A DNA stretch of 64,000 nt from the NCBI RefSeq assembly GCF_900143695.1, contig NZ_FRFE01000027.1, positions 1 to 64,000 on the forward strand, in the 5' to 3' direction. Shown here piece by piece: positions 43,491 to 52,183 of this stretch; within the stretch, counting starts at the first letter, position 1, and each line of letters begins with the position of its first letter. This DNA is from Desulfopila aestuarii DSM 18488 (GTDB lineage: Bacteria; Desulfobacterota; Desulfobulbia; Desulfobulbales; Desulfocapsaceae). The notes beneath the pieces were generated by a model, which was not told where the DNA came from, made no database searches, and worked only from the letters and a program-made list of their open reading frames with translations. The position numbers and the translations under genes are program-made.

Positions 43491-44759
43491 ATGACAACTG
43501 GACCGACCACCAAAGACATGCTGGGCCGAAGCGCACTTATTTCGGTGAGTGATGCACGGGAGATTATGCTCAAGCATCTTGAAGAAACGAAACTCTCCAC
43601 CGAAATTGTCAGCCTGCCTGATGGCCTTGACCGGATTCTCGCCACCGCCCTGCAATCACACGAAAACCTTCCTCCTCACCCACGTAGTGTCATGGACGGA
43701 TTCGCCGTTATCGCCCGGGACACCTACGGGGCAAGCGAATCGATGCCCTGTTACCTTCAGATAAGCGGCAGTGTCGCCATGGGCGAAATGCCAGCAGGCT
43801 CCGTCGAAAAAGGCAACTGTTATCGCATCGCCACCGGAGGATTCATGCCTTCCGGATCCGATGCTGTTGTCATGCACGAGCATACCGTCCCCGTTGACGA
43901 TACCATGGTGGAAATTGTCAAAAGCTGTGGCAGCGGCACCAACATTATCGGCATTGGCGACGATATCAGGCAAGGCGAAACAGCCGTACCCGCAGGCAGA
44001 CTGCTACGCCCCCAGGACCTCGGCCTGCTGGCTGCTCTCGGTTGTGTTGAAGTAGAGGTATTCAGAAAAATTCGAGTGGGTGTCATGTCCACAGGCGACG
44101 AGATAATCCCCCACTACGAGACGCCCCAAGGGGGACAGATCCGAAATATCAACTCCATTGCCCTTGGAGCTCTTGCCAGGAAGTGCGGTACAGAAGTGAT
44201 CGATTACGGCATCGTCTCCGACAGTCGCGAAATATTTCTCCCCACCCTGCAGCGCGCCGTCAGTGAAAATGATATTGTTCTATTTTCTGGTGGCAGTTCC
44301 GTAGGGGTCCGTGATCTCGGCGAACAGGCAATTGAAGCGCTTGGCCCTCCAGGTGTGCTCGTGCACGGGGTAAAACTCAAACCCGGCAAACCCATAATTA
44401 TTGGTTTCAGCGACTCAACCCCGGTGTTCGGCTTACCCGGCCATCCCGTTTCGGCAATGGTCTGCTTCGATCTTTTTGTCAAACCCGCGATAGACAAAAT
44501 TTCGGGCATCACCGATGCCCCTTATTCCGAGCCTTCCATTACTGCGACCCTTGCCCGCAATATCAATTCAGCGGCAGGCAGACTTGACCTGGTGCGGGTG
44601 CAGATGCGACAGGGCGATAGTGGCCCGGTGGCCGATCCGGTTCTCGGCAGATCAGGAGCCATATCAACCCTTGCCAGAGCCCACGGATATTTCCTTATCG
44701 ATGAAGACAGCCAGGGCGCAACCCAAGGCTCCAAAGTTGAAGTTTTTCTCTACAGATGA
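43491..44759 (+). CDS. moeA: Molybdopterin molybdenumtransferase (MoeA-like)
   Basis: MoeA inserts molybdate or tungstate into adenylylated pterin. The 422-residue protein has PRSVMDGFAVIARDT near residue 65, ATGGFMPSGSDAVVMHE, VGVMSTGDEI, VLFSGGSSVGVRD and KPGKPIIIGF. GLPGHPVSAMVCF is also present, all hallmarks of MoeA. The ATG at 43491 directly follows the stop of the unknown gene. It overlaps the next MoeA-type gene by four bases. Having two MoeA paralogues in tandem beside an AOR suggests one is dedicated to tungsten; which one cannot be told by sequence. Confidence 0.93.
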   Translation: MTTGPTTKDMLGRSALISVSDAREIMLKHLEETKLSTEIVSLPDGLDRILATALQSHENLPPHPRSVMDGFAVIARDTYGASESMPCYLQISGSVAMGEMPAGSVEKGNCYRIATGGFMPSGSDAVVMHEHTVPVDDTMVEIVKSCGSGTNIIGIGDDIRQGETAVPAGRLLRPQDLGLLAALGCVEVEVFRKIRVGVMSTGDEIIPHYETPQGGQIRNINSIALGALARKCGTEVIDYGIVSDSREIFLPTLQRAVSENDIVLFSGGSSVGVRDLGEQAIEALGPPGVLVHGVKLKPGKPIIIGFSDSTPVFGLPGHPVSAMVCFDLFVKPAIDKISGITDAPYSEPSITATLARNINSAAGRLDLVRVQMRQGDSGPVADPVLGRSGAISTLARAHGYFLIDEDSQGATQGSKVEVFLYR

Positions 44760-46684
44760 CCATGCGCAATATTTACGTTAAAAATACTCCGCTCGCAGAG
44801 GCCCGCAAGAAATGGCATTCAGCCCTATCTGCCTGTGGCTTTTATACAAAAGTTCTCACCGAAACCGTCTCAGTTGATGACTGTCTCGGTCGTATTACAG
44901 CTGAACCCATCTTCGCCCATCGCTCATCACCGGCCCATAATGCCTCCGCCATGGACGGCATCAGTGTGAACTTCGCAGACCTCGCCGCAGCCAGTGAAGC
45001 CTCGCCGGTAATACTTCCCCCGGAAAAATTCCAACAGGTCAATACCGGTAACGCCATCCCTGAAGGATTTAATGCCGTTGTGATGATTGAGGATGTCCAC
45101 TTCCTCGATAACGGCGGTGCTCAGCTGCATATGCCGGCAACCCCCTGGCAGCACATCCGGACAATTGGAGAAGATATCGTCGCCACCGAGCTCATCCTGC
45201 CAGAAGGTCATCGCATCCGACCTATCGACCAAGGTGCCATGCTGGCTACAGGTGTTACCACCATTCCTGTGCAGCGAAAGCCGAAGGCAACAGTTATTCC
45301 CACCGGCAGTGAGCTTATCCAACCAGATGCAGCCCCAAAACCCGGCGAGATAATCGAGTTCAACTCCCGAATTTTAGCCGGCTACCTACAGGACTGGGGA
45401 GCAGATGCCCATCGACATAAACCCGTACAGGACGATCCCGACCTGTTACGAGCTGCTCTTAAAAAGGCTGCAGCTGAAAACGATCTTGTAGTATTGAATG
45501 CCGGAGCCTCAGCCGGAACTCGGGATTACAGCGCCTCGGTACTCGCCGAAATAGGTGATGTAATAGTTCATGGAGTTGCTATAAAACCCGGAAAGCCTGT
45601 CATTCTTGCCATCATCGACAACACCCCGGTTGTCGGCTTGCCAGGTTACCCGGTCTCTGCTGTGCTTACTATGCGCATCTTTGTCAAAGAGATGCTTGCC
45701 AAACTCCTCAACCACGACCTCGACCAGCATGGCCATATCGAAGCGACGATGTCGCGCCCTGTCCATTCCGCCATGGGTGTTGACGAGTTTGTTCGTATCA
45801 CCCTTGGAAGAGTGGGTCAGACACTCATGGCTACTCCCGCCGGCAAGGGCGCAGGCGCAGTTATGTCGTTAGTCCGAGGCGACGGCCTGCTCACCATTCC
45901 CGCCGGCAATGAAGGTGTCGGGGCCGGAGAGAAGGTCTCCATAGAACTGCTTCGGCCAAAGGCCGAGGTCGATGCAACCCTTGTCTTTATTGGCAGCCAT
46001 GACAACATCCTTGACCTGATGGCCAACCAGCTCCACCGCGAAAAGCCGTTTACTCGTATTTCTTCGGCGCATGTTGGGTCAATGGGCGGCATCATGGCCA
46101 TCCGCCGTAATGAAGCGCATATGGCCGGCTGCCATTTGCTCGACGAGGCGACCGGTGAATACAACATCCCGTTTATCAAACGGCTGCTCCCCAACGTTCC
46201 ACTTCAGTTAATCAACCTCTGCTACCGGGAACAAGGGCTGATGCTCGCCAAAGGAAATCCTCATAATATTTCAGGTTTTTCTGACATGGTGAACAGAAAT
46301 CTGATGTTCATCAACCGTCAGGGCGGCGCAGGCACACGCCTGTTAACCGATAAAGTTATGGGAGATCTTGGCATCCCCCCTGAGCAATTAGCTGGCTACG
46401 ACCATGAAGAATACACTCACATGAGCGTCGCTGCTGCCGTGGCGAGTGGCAGCGCTGACGCCGGAATGGGTATCCGGGCAGCCGCCATGGCACTTGGCCT
46501 CGACTTCGTCCCGGTCACCGAGGAACGCTACGACCTCATTATTCCGGCTCTATTTATAAAAGATCCAAAAGTCATAAAAGTACTTGAACTCATTCGTACC
46601 AACACAATGTTTCACCAGAAGATTTTAGCTCTCGGAGGCTATGACCTTCGAGACATAGGCCAAATCATGTATCAACAAAACTGA
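44756..46684 (+). CDS. MoeA fused to a C-terminal periplasmic-binding-protein-like domain
   Basis: Residues 1-400 are a second MoeA (HNASAMDGISVNFADL, NTGNAIPEGFNAVVMIED, KATVIPTGSELI, LNAGASAGTRDYS, GLPGYPVSAVLT). Residues 405-642 form a binding-protein-like domain (VFIGSHDNILDLMANQL, HVGSMGGIMAIRRNEAHM, GTRLLTDKV, YTHMSVAAAVASGSADAGMG). This is a known fusion in anaerobes and archaea, in which the soluble PBP domain may sense or hold an oxyanion or pterin ligand. It has no signal peptide, so it acts in the cytoplasm. The four-base overlap with moeA points to coupled synthesis. Confidence 0.92.
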   Translation: MTMRNIYVKNTPLAEARKKWHSALSACGFYTKVLTETVSVDDCLGRITAEPIFAHRSSPAHNASAMDGISVNFADLAAASEASPVILPPEKFQQVNTGNAIPEGFNAVVMIEDVHFLDNGGAQLHMPATPWQHIRTIGEDIVATELILPEGHRIRPIDQGAMLATGVTTIPVQRKPKATVIPTGSELIQPDAAPKPGEIIEFNSRILAGYLQDWGADAHRHKPVQDDPDLLRAALKKAAAENDLVVLNAGASAGTRDYSASVLAEIGDVIVHGVAIKPGKPVILAIIDNTPVVGLPGYPVSAVLTMRIFVKEMLAKLLNHDLDQHGHIEATMSRPVHSAMGVDEFVRITLGRVGQTLMATPAGKGAGAVMSLVRGDGLLTIPAGNEGVGAGEKVSIELLRPKAEVDATLVFIGSHDNILDLMANQLHREKPFTRISSAHVGSMGGIMAIRRNEAHMAGCHLLDEATGEYNIPFIKRLLPNVPLQLINLCYREQGLMLAKGNPHNISGFSDMVNRNLMFINRQGGAGTRLLTDKVMGDLGIPPEQLAGYDHEEYTHMSVAAAVASGSADAGMGIRAAAMALGLDFVPVTEERYDLIIPALFIKDPKVIKVLELIRTNTMFHQKILALGGYDLRDIGQIMYQQN

Positions 46685-46767
46685 CCAATGACAGGCGGCG
46701 GCTGCTAAGCACGCACCGGACTGCTCAGAAGACGAAAAGCAGAACCCAATCAAACAGGAGGACACAC

Positions 46768-48495
46768 ATGAAAGACAGAATTTTCCGGGTGAACCTGAAT
46801 ACCCTCACAACCAGTGTTGAAGACGTTCCGGCCGCCTGGGCCGGCCATGGTGGACGCGGTCTCACCTCAACCATTGTTGCTGCCGAAGTCGATCCGACCT
46901 GCAATCCGCTCGGACCGAAAAACAAGCTGGTGTTCGCCCCCGGCCTCCTCTCCGGCACTGTCGCAGCCAACTCAGGCCGCCTGTCTGTCGGCGCCAAAAG
47001 TCCACTGACGGGCACCATCAAAGAAGCCAACGCCGGTGGCACTTCTGCTCAGCTGCTCGCTCGTTGTGGCTGCAAGGCCCTCATTATCGAAGGCCAGCCT
47101 CAAGGCGATACGTGGTACAGCATCTCGATCAACCAGGATGGCGCAAGTATCAGCGAAGAGTCCGAGCTTATCGGCAAAGGCAACTTTGCTGTAGTTGACA
47201 CCCTCAGCAAAAGGTTTGACGGGAAACGTGGCATCATCGCCATCGGCCCAGCCGGCGAGATGAAGATGTCTTCTGCCAACATCTCGGTCATGGACCCTGA
47301 TGGCGGCATCCGCTCCAACGGTCGTGGCGGTCTCGGTGCTGTTATGGGATCGAAGCATGTCAAGTTCATCTCCATCGACCCAGGTGATGGTAAGGTGGAA
47401 ATCGCCAATCCCGATGCGTTCAAGGATGCCAACAGACGATTCGCCAAAGCGCTGGTCGATCATCCGGTCAGCCAGGCTCTTGGCCAGTACGGCACCAACG
47501 TCCTTGTAAATATCATCAACGAATCCGGTGGTCTGCCAACCAGAAACTTCACCCAGGGCCAATTTGACGGCCACGAGAAGATTTCCGGCGAAACCATGCA
47601 CGACACTATCAAGGAACGCGGTGGCAAGGTAAAACACAACTGCCACGCAGGCTGTGTTATCCAGTGCTCTCAAGTCTATAATGATGCCAAGGGCAACAAG
47701 CTCACCTCCGGCTTTGAGTATGAGTCAATCTGGGCCATGGGCGCCGACTGCTGCGTGGACAACCTTGATCATATAGCAGAGGCCGACCAAATAATGGATG
47801 ATATCGGCATCGACAGCATCGAGACCTCGGTAGCATTTGGTGTTGCCATGGAAGCAGGTGTTCTCGAATTTGGAGACGGCGCCGGTGTTTGCCGCATTCT
47901 AAAAGAGGAAATCGGCAAGGGTACCGCACTCGGCCGCATCATCGGGAACGGTGCCGGCTCTGTCGGTAAAACCTATGGCCTCACCAGAGTACCGGTAGTC
48001 AAAAACCAGGCTATCCCAGCCTATGACCCGCGCGCTATCAAAGGTATTGGCATCACCTATGCTACCTCCACACAGGGTGCCGATCACACCATGGGGTACA
48101 CCATTGCCACCAACATTCTCAACGTCGGCGGCTCCTGCGACCCACTGAGCAAAGAAGGCCAGGTCGAACTTTCCCGGAATCTGCAGATCGCCACAGCAGC
48201 CATTGACTCCACAGGCATGTGCCTGTTCATCGCCTTTGCCGCCCTGGACAACGCCGAATGTTTACCTGCACTGATCGACTTGATCAACGCTCGTTTTGGC
48301 ATCAACCTCACCGCTGACGACGTCACCAATCTCGGCAAACATATTCTAAAAACCGAGAGGGGTTTTAACGAAAAAGCAGGCTTTACAAATCTTGATGATC
48401 GTTTGCCGGAGTTTTTCTACACCGAGCCGGTACCGCCGCACAATGTGGTCTTTGACTTTACCGGCGAGGAGATTGACACCTTCTGGAATTTCTAA
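46768..48495 (+). CDS. Aldehyde:ferredoxin oxidoreductase, AOR-3
   Basis: The 575-residue protein belongs with AOR-1. It has the same short N-terminus (no GGxGxGA loop), GRLSVGAKSPLTGTIKEANAGG and GRGGLGAVMGSKHVKF. Cluster cysteines are in CHAGCVIQCS near residue 300 and in STGMCLF near 480. Its operon supplies two MoeA proteins and a MoaD-like protein, i.e. most of the steps that finish a metal-pterin cofactor. AGGAGG precedes ATG 46768. The stop overlaps the MoaD start by one base. Direction and substrate are unknown. Confidence 0.92.
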   Translation: MKDRIFRVNLNTLTTSVEDVPAAWAGHGGRGLTSTIVAAEVDPTCNPLGPKNKLVFAPGLLSGTVAANSGRLSVGAKSPLTGTIKEANAGGTSAQLLARCGCKALIIEGQPQGDTWYSISINQDGASISEESELIGKGNFAVVDTLSKRFDGKRGIIAIGPAGEMKMSSANISVMDPDGGIRSNGRGGLGAVMGSKHVKFISIDPGDGKVEIANPDAFKDANRRFAKALVDHPVSQALGQYGTNVLVNIINESGGLPTRNFTQGQFDGHEKISGETMHDTIKERGGKVKHNCHAGCVIQCSQVYNDAKGNKLTSGFEYESIWAMGADCCVDNLDHIAEADQIMDDIGIDSIETSVAFGVAMEAGVLEFGDGAGVCRILKEEIGKGTALGRIIGNGAGSVGKTYGLTRVPVVKNQAIPAYDPRAIKGIGITYATSTQGADHTMGYTIATNILNVGGSCDPLSKEGQVELSRNLQIATAAIDSTGMCLFIAFAALDNAECLPALIDLINARFGINLTADDVTNLGKHILKTERGFNEKAGFTNLDDRLPEFFYTEPVPPHNVVFDFTGEEIDTFWNF

Positions 48496-48719
48496 TGCAA
48501 GTTAAAGTCAAACTTTTTGCCTACTTCCGGGACAACCGATTCAGGGAGGAGATAAAAGACCTTCCAGTAAACACCCAGGTCGGCGAAGTTGTCGACGGCC
48601 TGGGTATTGACCGGGAAGAGGTTGGGGTGCTAATGATCAATTCAAGACACTGCACCTTTGAAACCGAGCTACGCGAAGCCGACATTCTGGCCATCTTCCC
48701 CGTGGTAGGCGGCGGCTGA
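48495..48719 (+). CDS. MoaD-like sulfur carrier of the AOR-3 operon
   Basis: The 74-residue beta-grasp protein shows VKVKLFAYFRDNRFREEI at the start and ADILAIFPVVGGG at the end, giving an intact Gly-Gly(-Gly) tail. The start codon overlaps the AOR-3 stop by one base, so both are made together. It ends the operon before a strong terminator. It is a close functional twin of the AOR-2 MoaD-like protein and the intact form of the gene that is broken behind AOR-1. Confidence 0.9.
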   Translation: MQVKVKLFAYFRDNRFREEIKDLPVNTQVGEVVDGLGIDREEVGVLMINSRHCTFETELREADILAIFPVVGGG

Positions 48720-48765
48720 GAACTCAGGCCTGAAATACCTGAATAAACCAACATTTCTGCCAGCC

Positions 48766-48803
48766 CCGGCTACAGTTTTCTCAAAACTGTAGCCGGTTTT
48801 TTT
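48766..48803 (+). terminator. Rho-independent terminator of the AOR-3 operon
   Basis: CCGGCTACAGTTTT, a three-base loop, then AAAACTGTAGCCGG and seven T residues: a textbook terminator closing the five-gene operon. Confidence 0.95.
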
Positions 48804-48961
48804 ATTTAGTCCTTTTGTCTCTTGTATTATTGGTTATTTTAATAGCTACTGACTTTACCCTGTATTACTTTTTACTCAAGCATTGCGCCTAACAACATTC
48901 TTCTGATAAAATGGAAACATGCTATAGTGCAATAAAGCCTTTTGCCGAAGGAAGTGGGCAT

Positions 48962-50158
48962 ATGGAAACCATACGAGCAGCAATCATCGACCGCAGGTCA
49001 ACTGCCAAGAACGATGAGGACTTTATCGATCAGCTGAATATGCTGATCAAAGATCACGGGGACGTGGTCTGCCCGATAATTTTCACCACGCTCACCAGCA
49101 TCGACCTGCCACCCAAGGTCGCAAAAAAGTATTGGTTCGATGTCCAAAATCATCGCTTGCAGATGATCCAGCAGCTCGGCAGAAACATAACCCTCACCAC
49201 CGCCATCGCTGACTACCTACAGTCGTTCACGAATCATCTGCACAAATCCTATGTTGTTGACGCTGGCGCTTTCGAGCGGGCAGTCAGCGGCACCATCCTT
49301 GACAACCTTACCGGACTTTATAACCGCCCATACTTCGACGAAACCTACGAACAACAAATAGCCCTCGCTCGACGTTACACCAACGACTTGTCGATACTGT
49401 TTCTTGATATCGACGACTTCAAGGATATCAATGATAATTTCGGCCATCTTGCCGGTGACTATGCCTTGCAACGGGTCGCTGAAGTGATTCGCAACAACAA
49501 GCGTGAAAGCGACATAGCCGTTCGCTATGGCGGCGAAGAGTTCGTCCTGCTCATGCCAAATACAGCTTGCGTCGACGCCGCAATTCTTGCTGAACGGATT
49601 CGCTGCAAAATCGAAGAACTCTCTATAACTATAAACGACAACACCTTTCAGCTGACCATCAGCGGAGGACTTGCATCTTACCCACTTAATTCGCTCAACG
49701 CCAAAGACCTGCTTTTTATGGCCGACAGCGCAGTCTATCTTGCAAAAGGATCAGGAAAAAACACTATTTCTCAATTCCGGGAAGAGCAACGACGTTTTTT
49801 GCGAGTGAAGATCAACCGTCCCATCCTCATAAAAGAACTTGGGTTCGAGGATCATCATGTTTTTTCGGCGGAAAGCAAAGATATTGGCCTGGGCGGCATC
49901 CTTCTGGAAAACGATACCCTCCTGCCACTCGGCTCCATGCACGAGATGAGTATTGCAGTGAACGGGCACGATGACAAATTACTGCTTCTTGGTAAGGTCG
50001 TCCGCGTCGAAGAGATAACGAACCAACGCTTCAACATCGGACTCAGTTTCTCCTTCAAGGAGATGGCAAAAGAAGCGAGCAACCACATTGCAAACTTCTT
50101 AAAAGATTATACGCTAGCACCTCACCAAACGCCTCATGCCGAACCTCTGAGTCATTAA
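48962..50158 (+). CDS. Diguanylate cyclase with PilZ domain
   Basis: The protein has an N-terminal helical region (about 1-115), a GGDEF domain and a C-terminal PilZ domain. The GGDEF domain reads LFLDIDDFKDINDNFGHLAGD, then RYGGEEFVLLMP with GGEEF in place of GGDEF. The PilZ part shows RRFLRVKIN and DIGLGGILLEND near residues 280-320. It should make c-di-GMP and also bind it, giving feedback on surface behaviour or motility. I start at ATG 48962, where AAGGAAG stands upstream; an earlier ATG at 48911 lacks a site. It is a single gene after the AOR-3 terminator. Confidence 0.88.
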   Translation: METIRAAIIDRRSTAKNDEDFIDQLNMLIKDHGDVVCPIIFTTLTSIDLPPKVAKKYWFDVQNHRLQMIQQLGRNITLTTAIADYLQSFTNHLHKSYVVDAGAFERAVSGTILDNLTGLYNRPYFDETYEQQIALARRYTNDLSILFLDIDDFKDINDNFGHLAGDYALQRVAEVIRNNKRESDIAVRYGGEEFVLLMPNTACVDAAILAERIRCKIEELSITINDNTFQLTISGGLASYPLNSLNAKDLLFMADSAVYLAKGSGKNTISQFREEQRRFLRVKINRPILIKELGFEDHHVFSAESKDIGLGGILLENDTLLPLGSMHEMSIAVNGHDDKLLLLGKVVRVEEITNQRFNIGLSFSFKEMAKEASNHIANFLKDYTLAPHQTPHAEPLSH

Positions 50159-50292
50159 ACTTTCATAGATTCAACCGTACCAACAAAAATCTGGAAAAAA
50201 TCTACTGCTGCATGTCAGTTCCGGTGGTACATTGTACTTTTAAATCCAACCAGGTTTGCACCAAAAGCTCAGCCTCACACCGAGGTCGTTCC

Positions 50293-50571
50293 ATGAAAAC
50301 AGTCCATATCATTGTCGAAGGCAGGGTTCAGGGTGTCTTTTTTCGCGACTACACCCAACGGGAAGCAGAACGCCTCAACTTGAAAGGTTGGGTAAGAAAC
50401 CGTCCTGAAGGATCGGTGGAACTAGTCGCATCTGGCACCGTTCATCAATTGGACAGCCTGGTGGAGTGGCTGCAGACAGGCTCACCACGATCGGTTGTTA
50501 CAGCTCTCCAGGTCGAGGAAATTCTACCCACCGAAAAACTTCCGCGATTCGAGATCCGTTATAAAGCCTGA
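50293..50571 (+). CDS. acyP: Acylphosphatase
   Basis: The 92-residue enzyme hydrolyses acyl phosphates. The catalytic arginine is in GRVQGVFFRDYTQREA and the catalytic asparagine in GWVRNRPEGSVE. The frame stays open upstream to 50212, but the family starts where I place ATG 50293. It is followed four bases later by the ABC ATPase. Confidence 0.92.
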   Translation: MKTVHIIVEGRVQGVFFRDYTQREAERLNLKGWVRNRPEGSVELVASGTVHQLDSLVEWLQTGSPRSVVTALQVEEILPTEKLPRFEIRYKA

Positions 50572-50575
50572 CATA

Positions 50576-52174
50576 ATGCTGCTTAAAATACATGACCTCA
50601 GCCTCTGGTTCGAAAGCAACGAATCCGCCGAAGCCAGCAACCACGCCCTCTCCGGTGTAACACTTTGTGCAGACATCGGCCAGACCGTTGCCCTGGTTGG
50701 CGAATCAGGCTCTGGCAAATCGGTCACGGCCCTCTCCATTCTCCGGCTCCTTGAAGAAAGTAGCACCGTCCGCACTACTGGGTCCATCCTCTTTGCCGGT
50801 CAGGACCTCCTGACACTACCCCTAGAGAAAATGCGCACCATTCGCGGCAATGACATCGCCATGATTTTCCAGGAGCCCATGTCCTCGTTGAACCCGGTAT
50901 TCACGGTAGGCAACCAGATGATAGAGCCACTCGTGCTCCACCAGTCCATGACGCATGATGAAGCGAGACGAGAAGCAATCCGTCTTCTTGAACGAACCGG
51001 GATCCAGGAACCGGAAGCACGACTGAAAGTCTATCCACATCAGCTTTCCGGCGGGCAGCGACAGCGTATCATGATTGCCATGGCACTCGCCTGTCGCCCA
51101 AAACTACTCATTGCCGATGAACCGACCACTGCCCTTGATGTCACTATCCAATCCCAGATTCTCGACTTGATGCAGGATCTGCGAGAGGAGTTCGGCATGG
51201 CCGTTCTCCTTATTTCCCACGACCTGACCCTGGTAAGAAAGGTTGCCGACTCGGTGCATATTATGAAAGATGGAGCCATCGTCGAGTCCGGCGACTGCGA
51301 CACGATCATGAACAACCCGCAACATCCCTACACCCGTCATCTCATGTCCTCGATCCCTTCGGGCAGCCCGACCCCTAAAGAGCCCGGCCCGTTGCTGTTG
51401 GAGACCAGAAACCTCAACTGCCACTTTCAACTGCAGACTGGCTGGGTCAGTCCCTTTAAGCGCAGGAAACGTATTATCGCTGCAGTTGATGACGCCCATC
51501 TCACCTTGCAGCAAGGCATGACCTGCGGCATTATCGGCGAATCGGGATCAGGCAAAACCACTCTTGCCATGAGTATTGCCAAGCTCGTCCACAGCAGTGG
51601 CCAGATCCGGTTTGAGGGGATTGACCTGCAACAACTCTCCAACCGTCAGATGCGGCCTTTGCGCAGCAATATCCAGGTGGTGTTTCAGGACCCTTTTTCC
51701 TCTCTCTCTCCTCGTCTCTCAGTCTACCAGATCATTGAGGAAGGGTTGTCTATTCACTTCTCGCATGCCACCAGTGAGGAACGGGACGAAATGGTTTTTG
51801 GCGCACTGAAAGAGGTTGGCCTGGAACCGGAAATGGCCTGGCGCTATCCCCATGAGTTTTCCGGCGGCCAACGTCAACGTATCGCCATCGCCCGTGCGAT
51901 TATTCTTAAACCAAAACTTCTCATTCTCGACGAGCCAACCTCGGCCCTCGATGTGACCATCCAGGCCCAGATCATCAAGCTGCTCATCGATCTGCAACAG
52001 CGATACAATATGAGCTATCTCTTTATTTCCCATGACCTGCGGGTGGTACGGGCCATTTCGGACTATGTGGCCGTAATGAAGGATGGCAGGATCGTTGAGA
52101 CGGGGCCTGCACAGGAGGTTTTCGCCGCTCCCGTGCAGGAGTACACTCAAGCGCTTTTTAACGCTGCATTATAG
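50576..52174 (+). CDS. Double ATPase of an oligopeptide-type ABC transporter
   Basis: The 532-residue protein is two ABC ATPase domains in tandem, like E. coli YejF. Walker A is GESGSGKS near residue 42 and GESGSGKT near 323. Signature motifs are LSGGQRQRIMIAM and FSGGQRQRIAIARA, and Walker B is ADEPTTALDV and LDEPTSALDV. The layout is normally paired with two permeases and a binding protein (YejABE), but none is present here. It is probably an energy subunit for peptide or nickel-type uptake encoded elsewhere. It is convergent with the next gene. Confidence 0.9.
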   Translation: MLLKIHDLSLWFESNESAEASNHALSGVTLCADIGQTVALVGESGSGKSVTALSILRLLEESSTVRTTGSILFAGQDLLTLPLEKMRTIRGNDIAMIFQEPMSSLNPVFTVGNQMIEPLVLHQSMTHDEARREAIRLLERTGIQEPEARLKVYPHQLSGGQRQRIMIAMALACRPKLLIADEPTTALDVTIQSQILDLMQDLREEFGMAVLLISHDLTLVRKVADSVHIMKDGAIVESGDCDTIMNNPQHPYTRHLMSSIPSGSPTPKEPGPLLLETRNLNCHFQLQTGWVSPFKRRKRIIAAVDDAHLTLQQGMTCGIIGESGSGKTTLAMSIAKLVHSSGQIRFEGIDLQQLSNRQMRPLRSNIQVVFQDPFSSLSPRLSVYQIIEEGLSIHFSHATSEERDEMVFGALKEVGLEPEMAWRYPHEFSGGQRQRIAIARAIILKPKLLILDEPTSALDVTIQAQIIKLLIDLQQRYNMSYLFISHDLRVVRAISDYVAVMKDGRIVETGPAQEVFAAPVQEYTQALFNAAL

Positions 52175-52183
52175 GCTTACACA

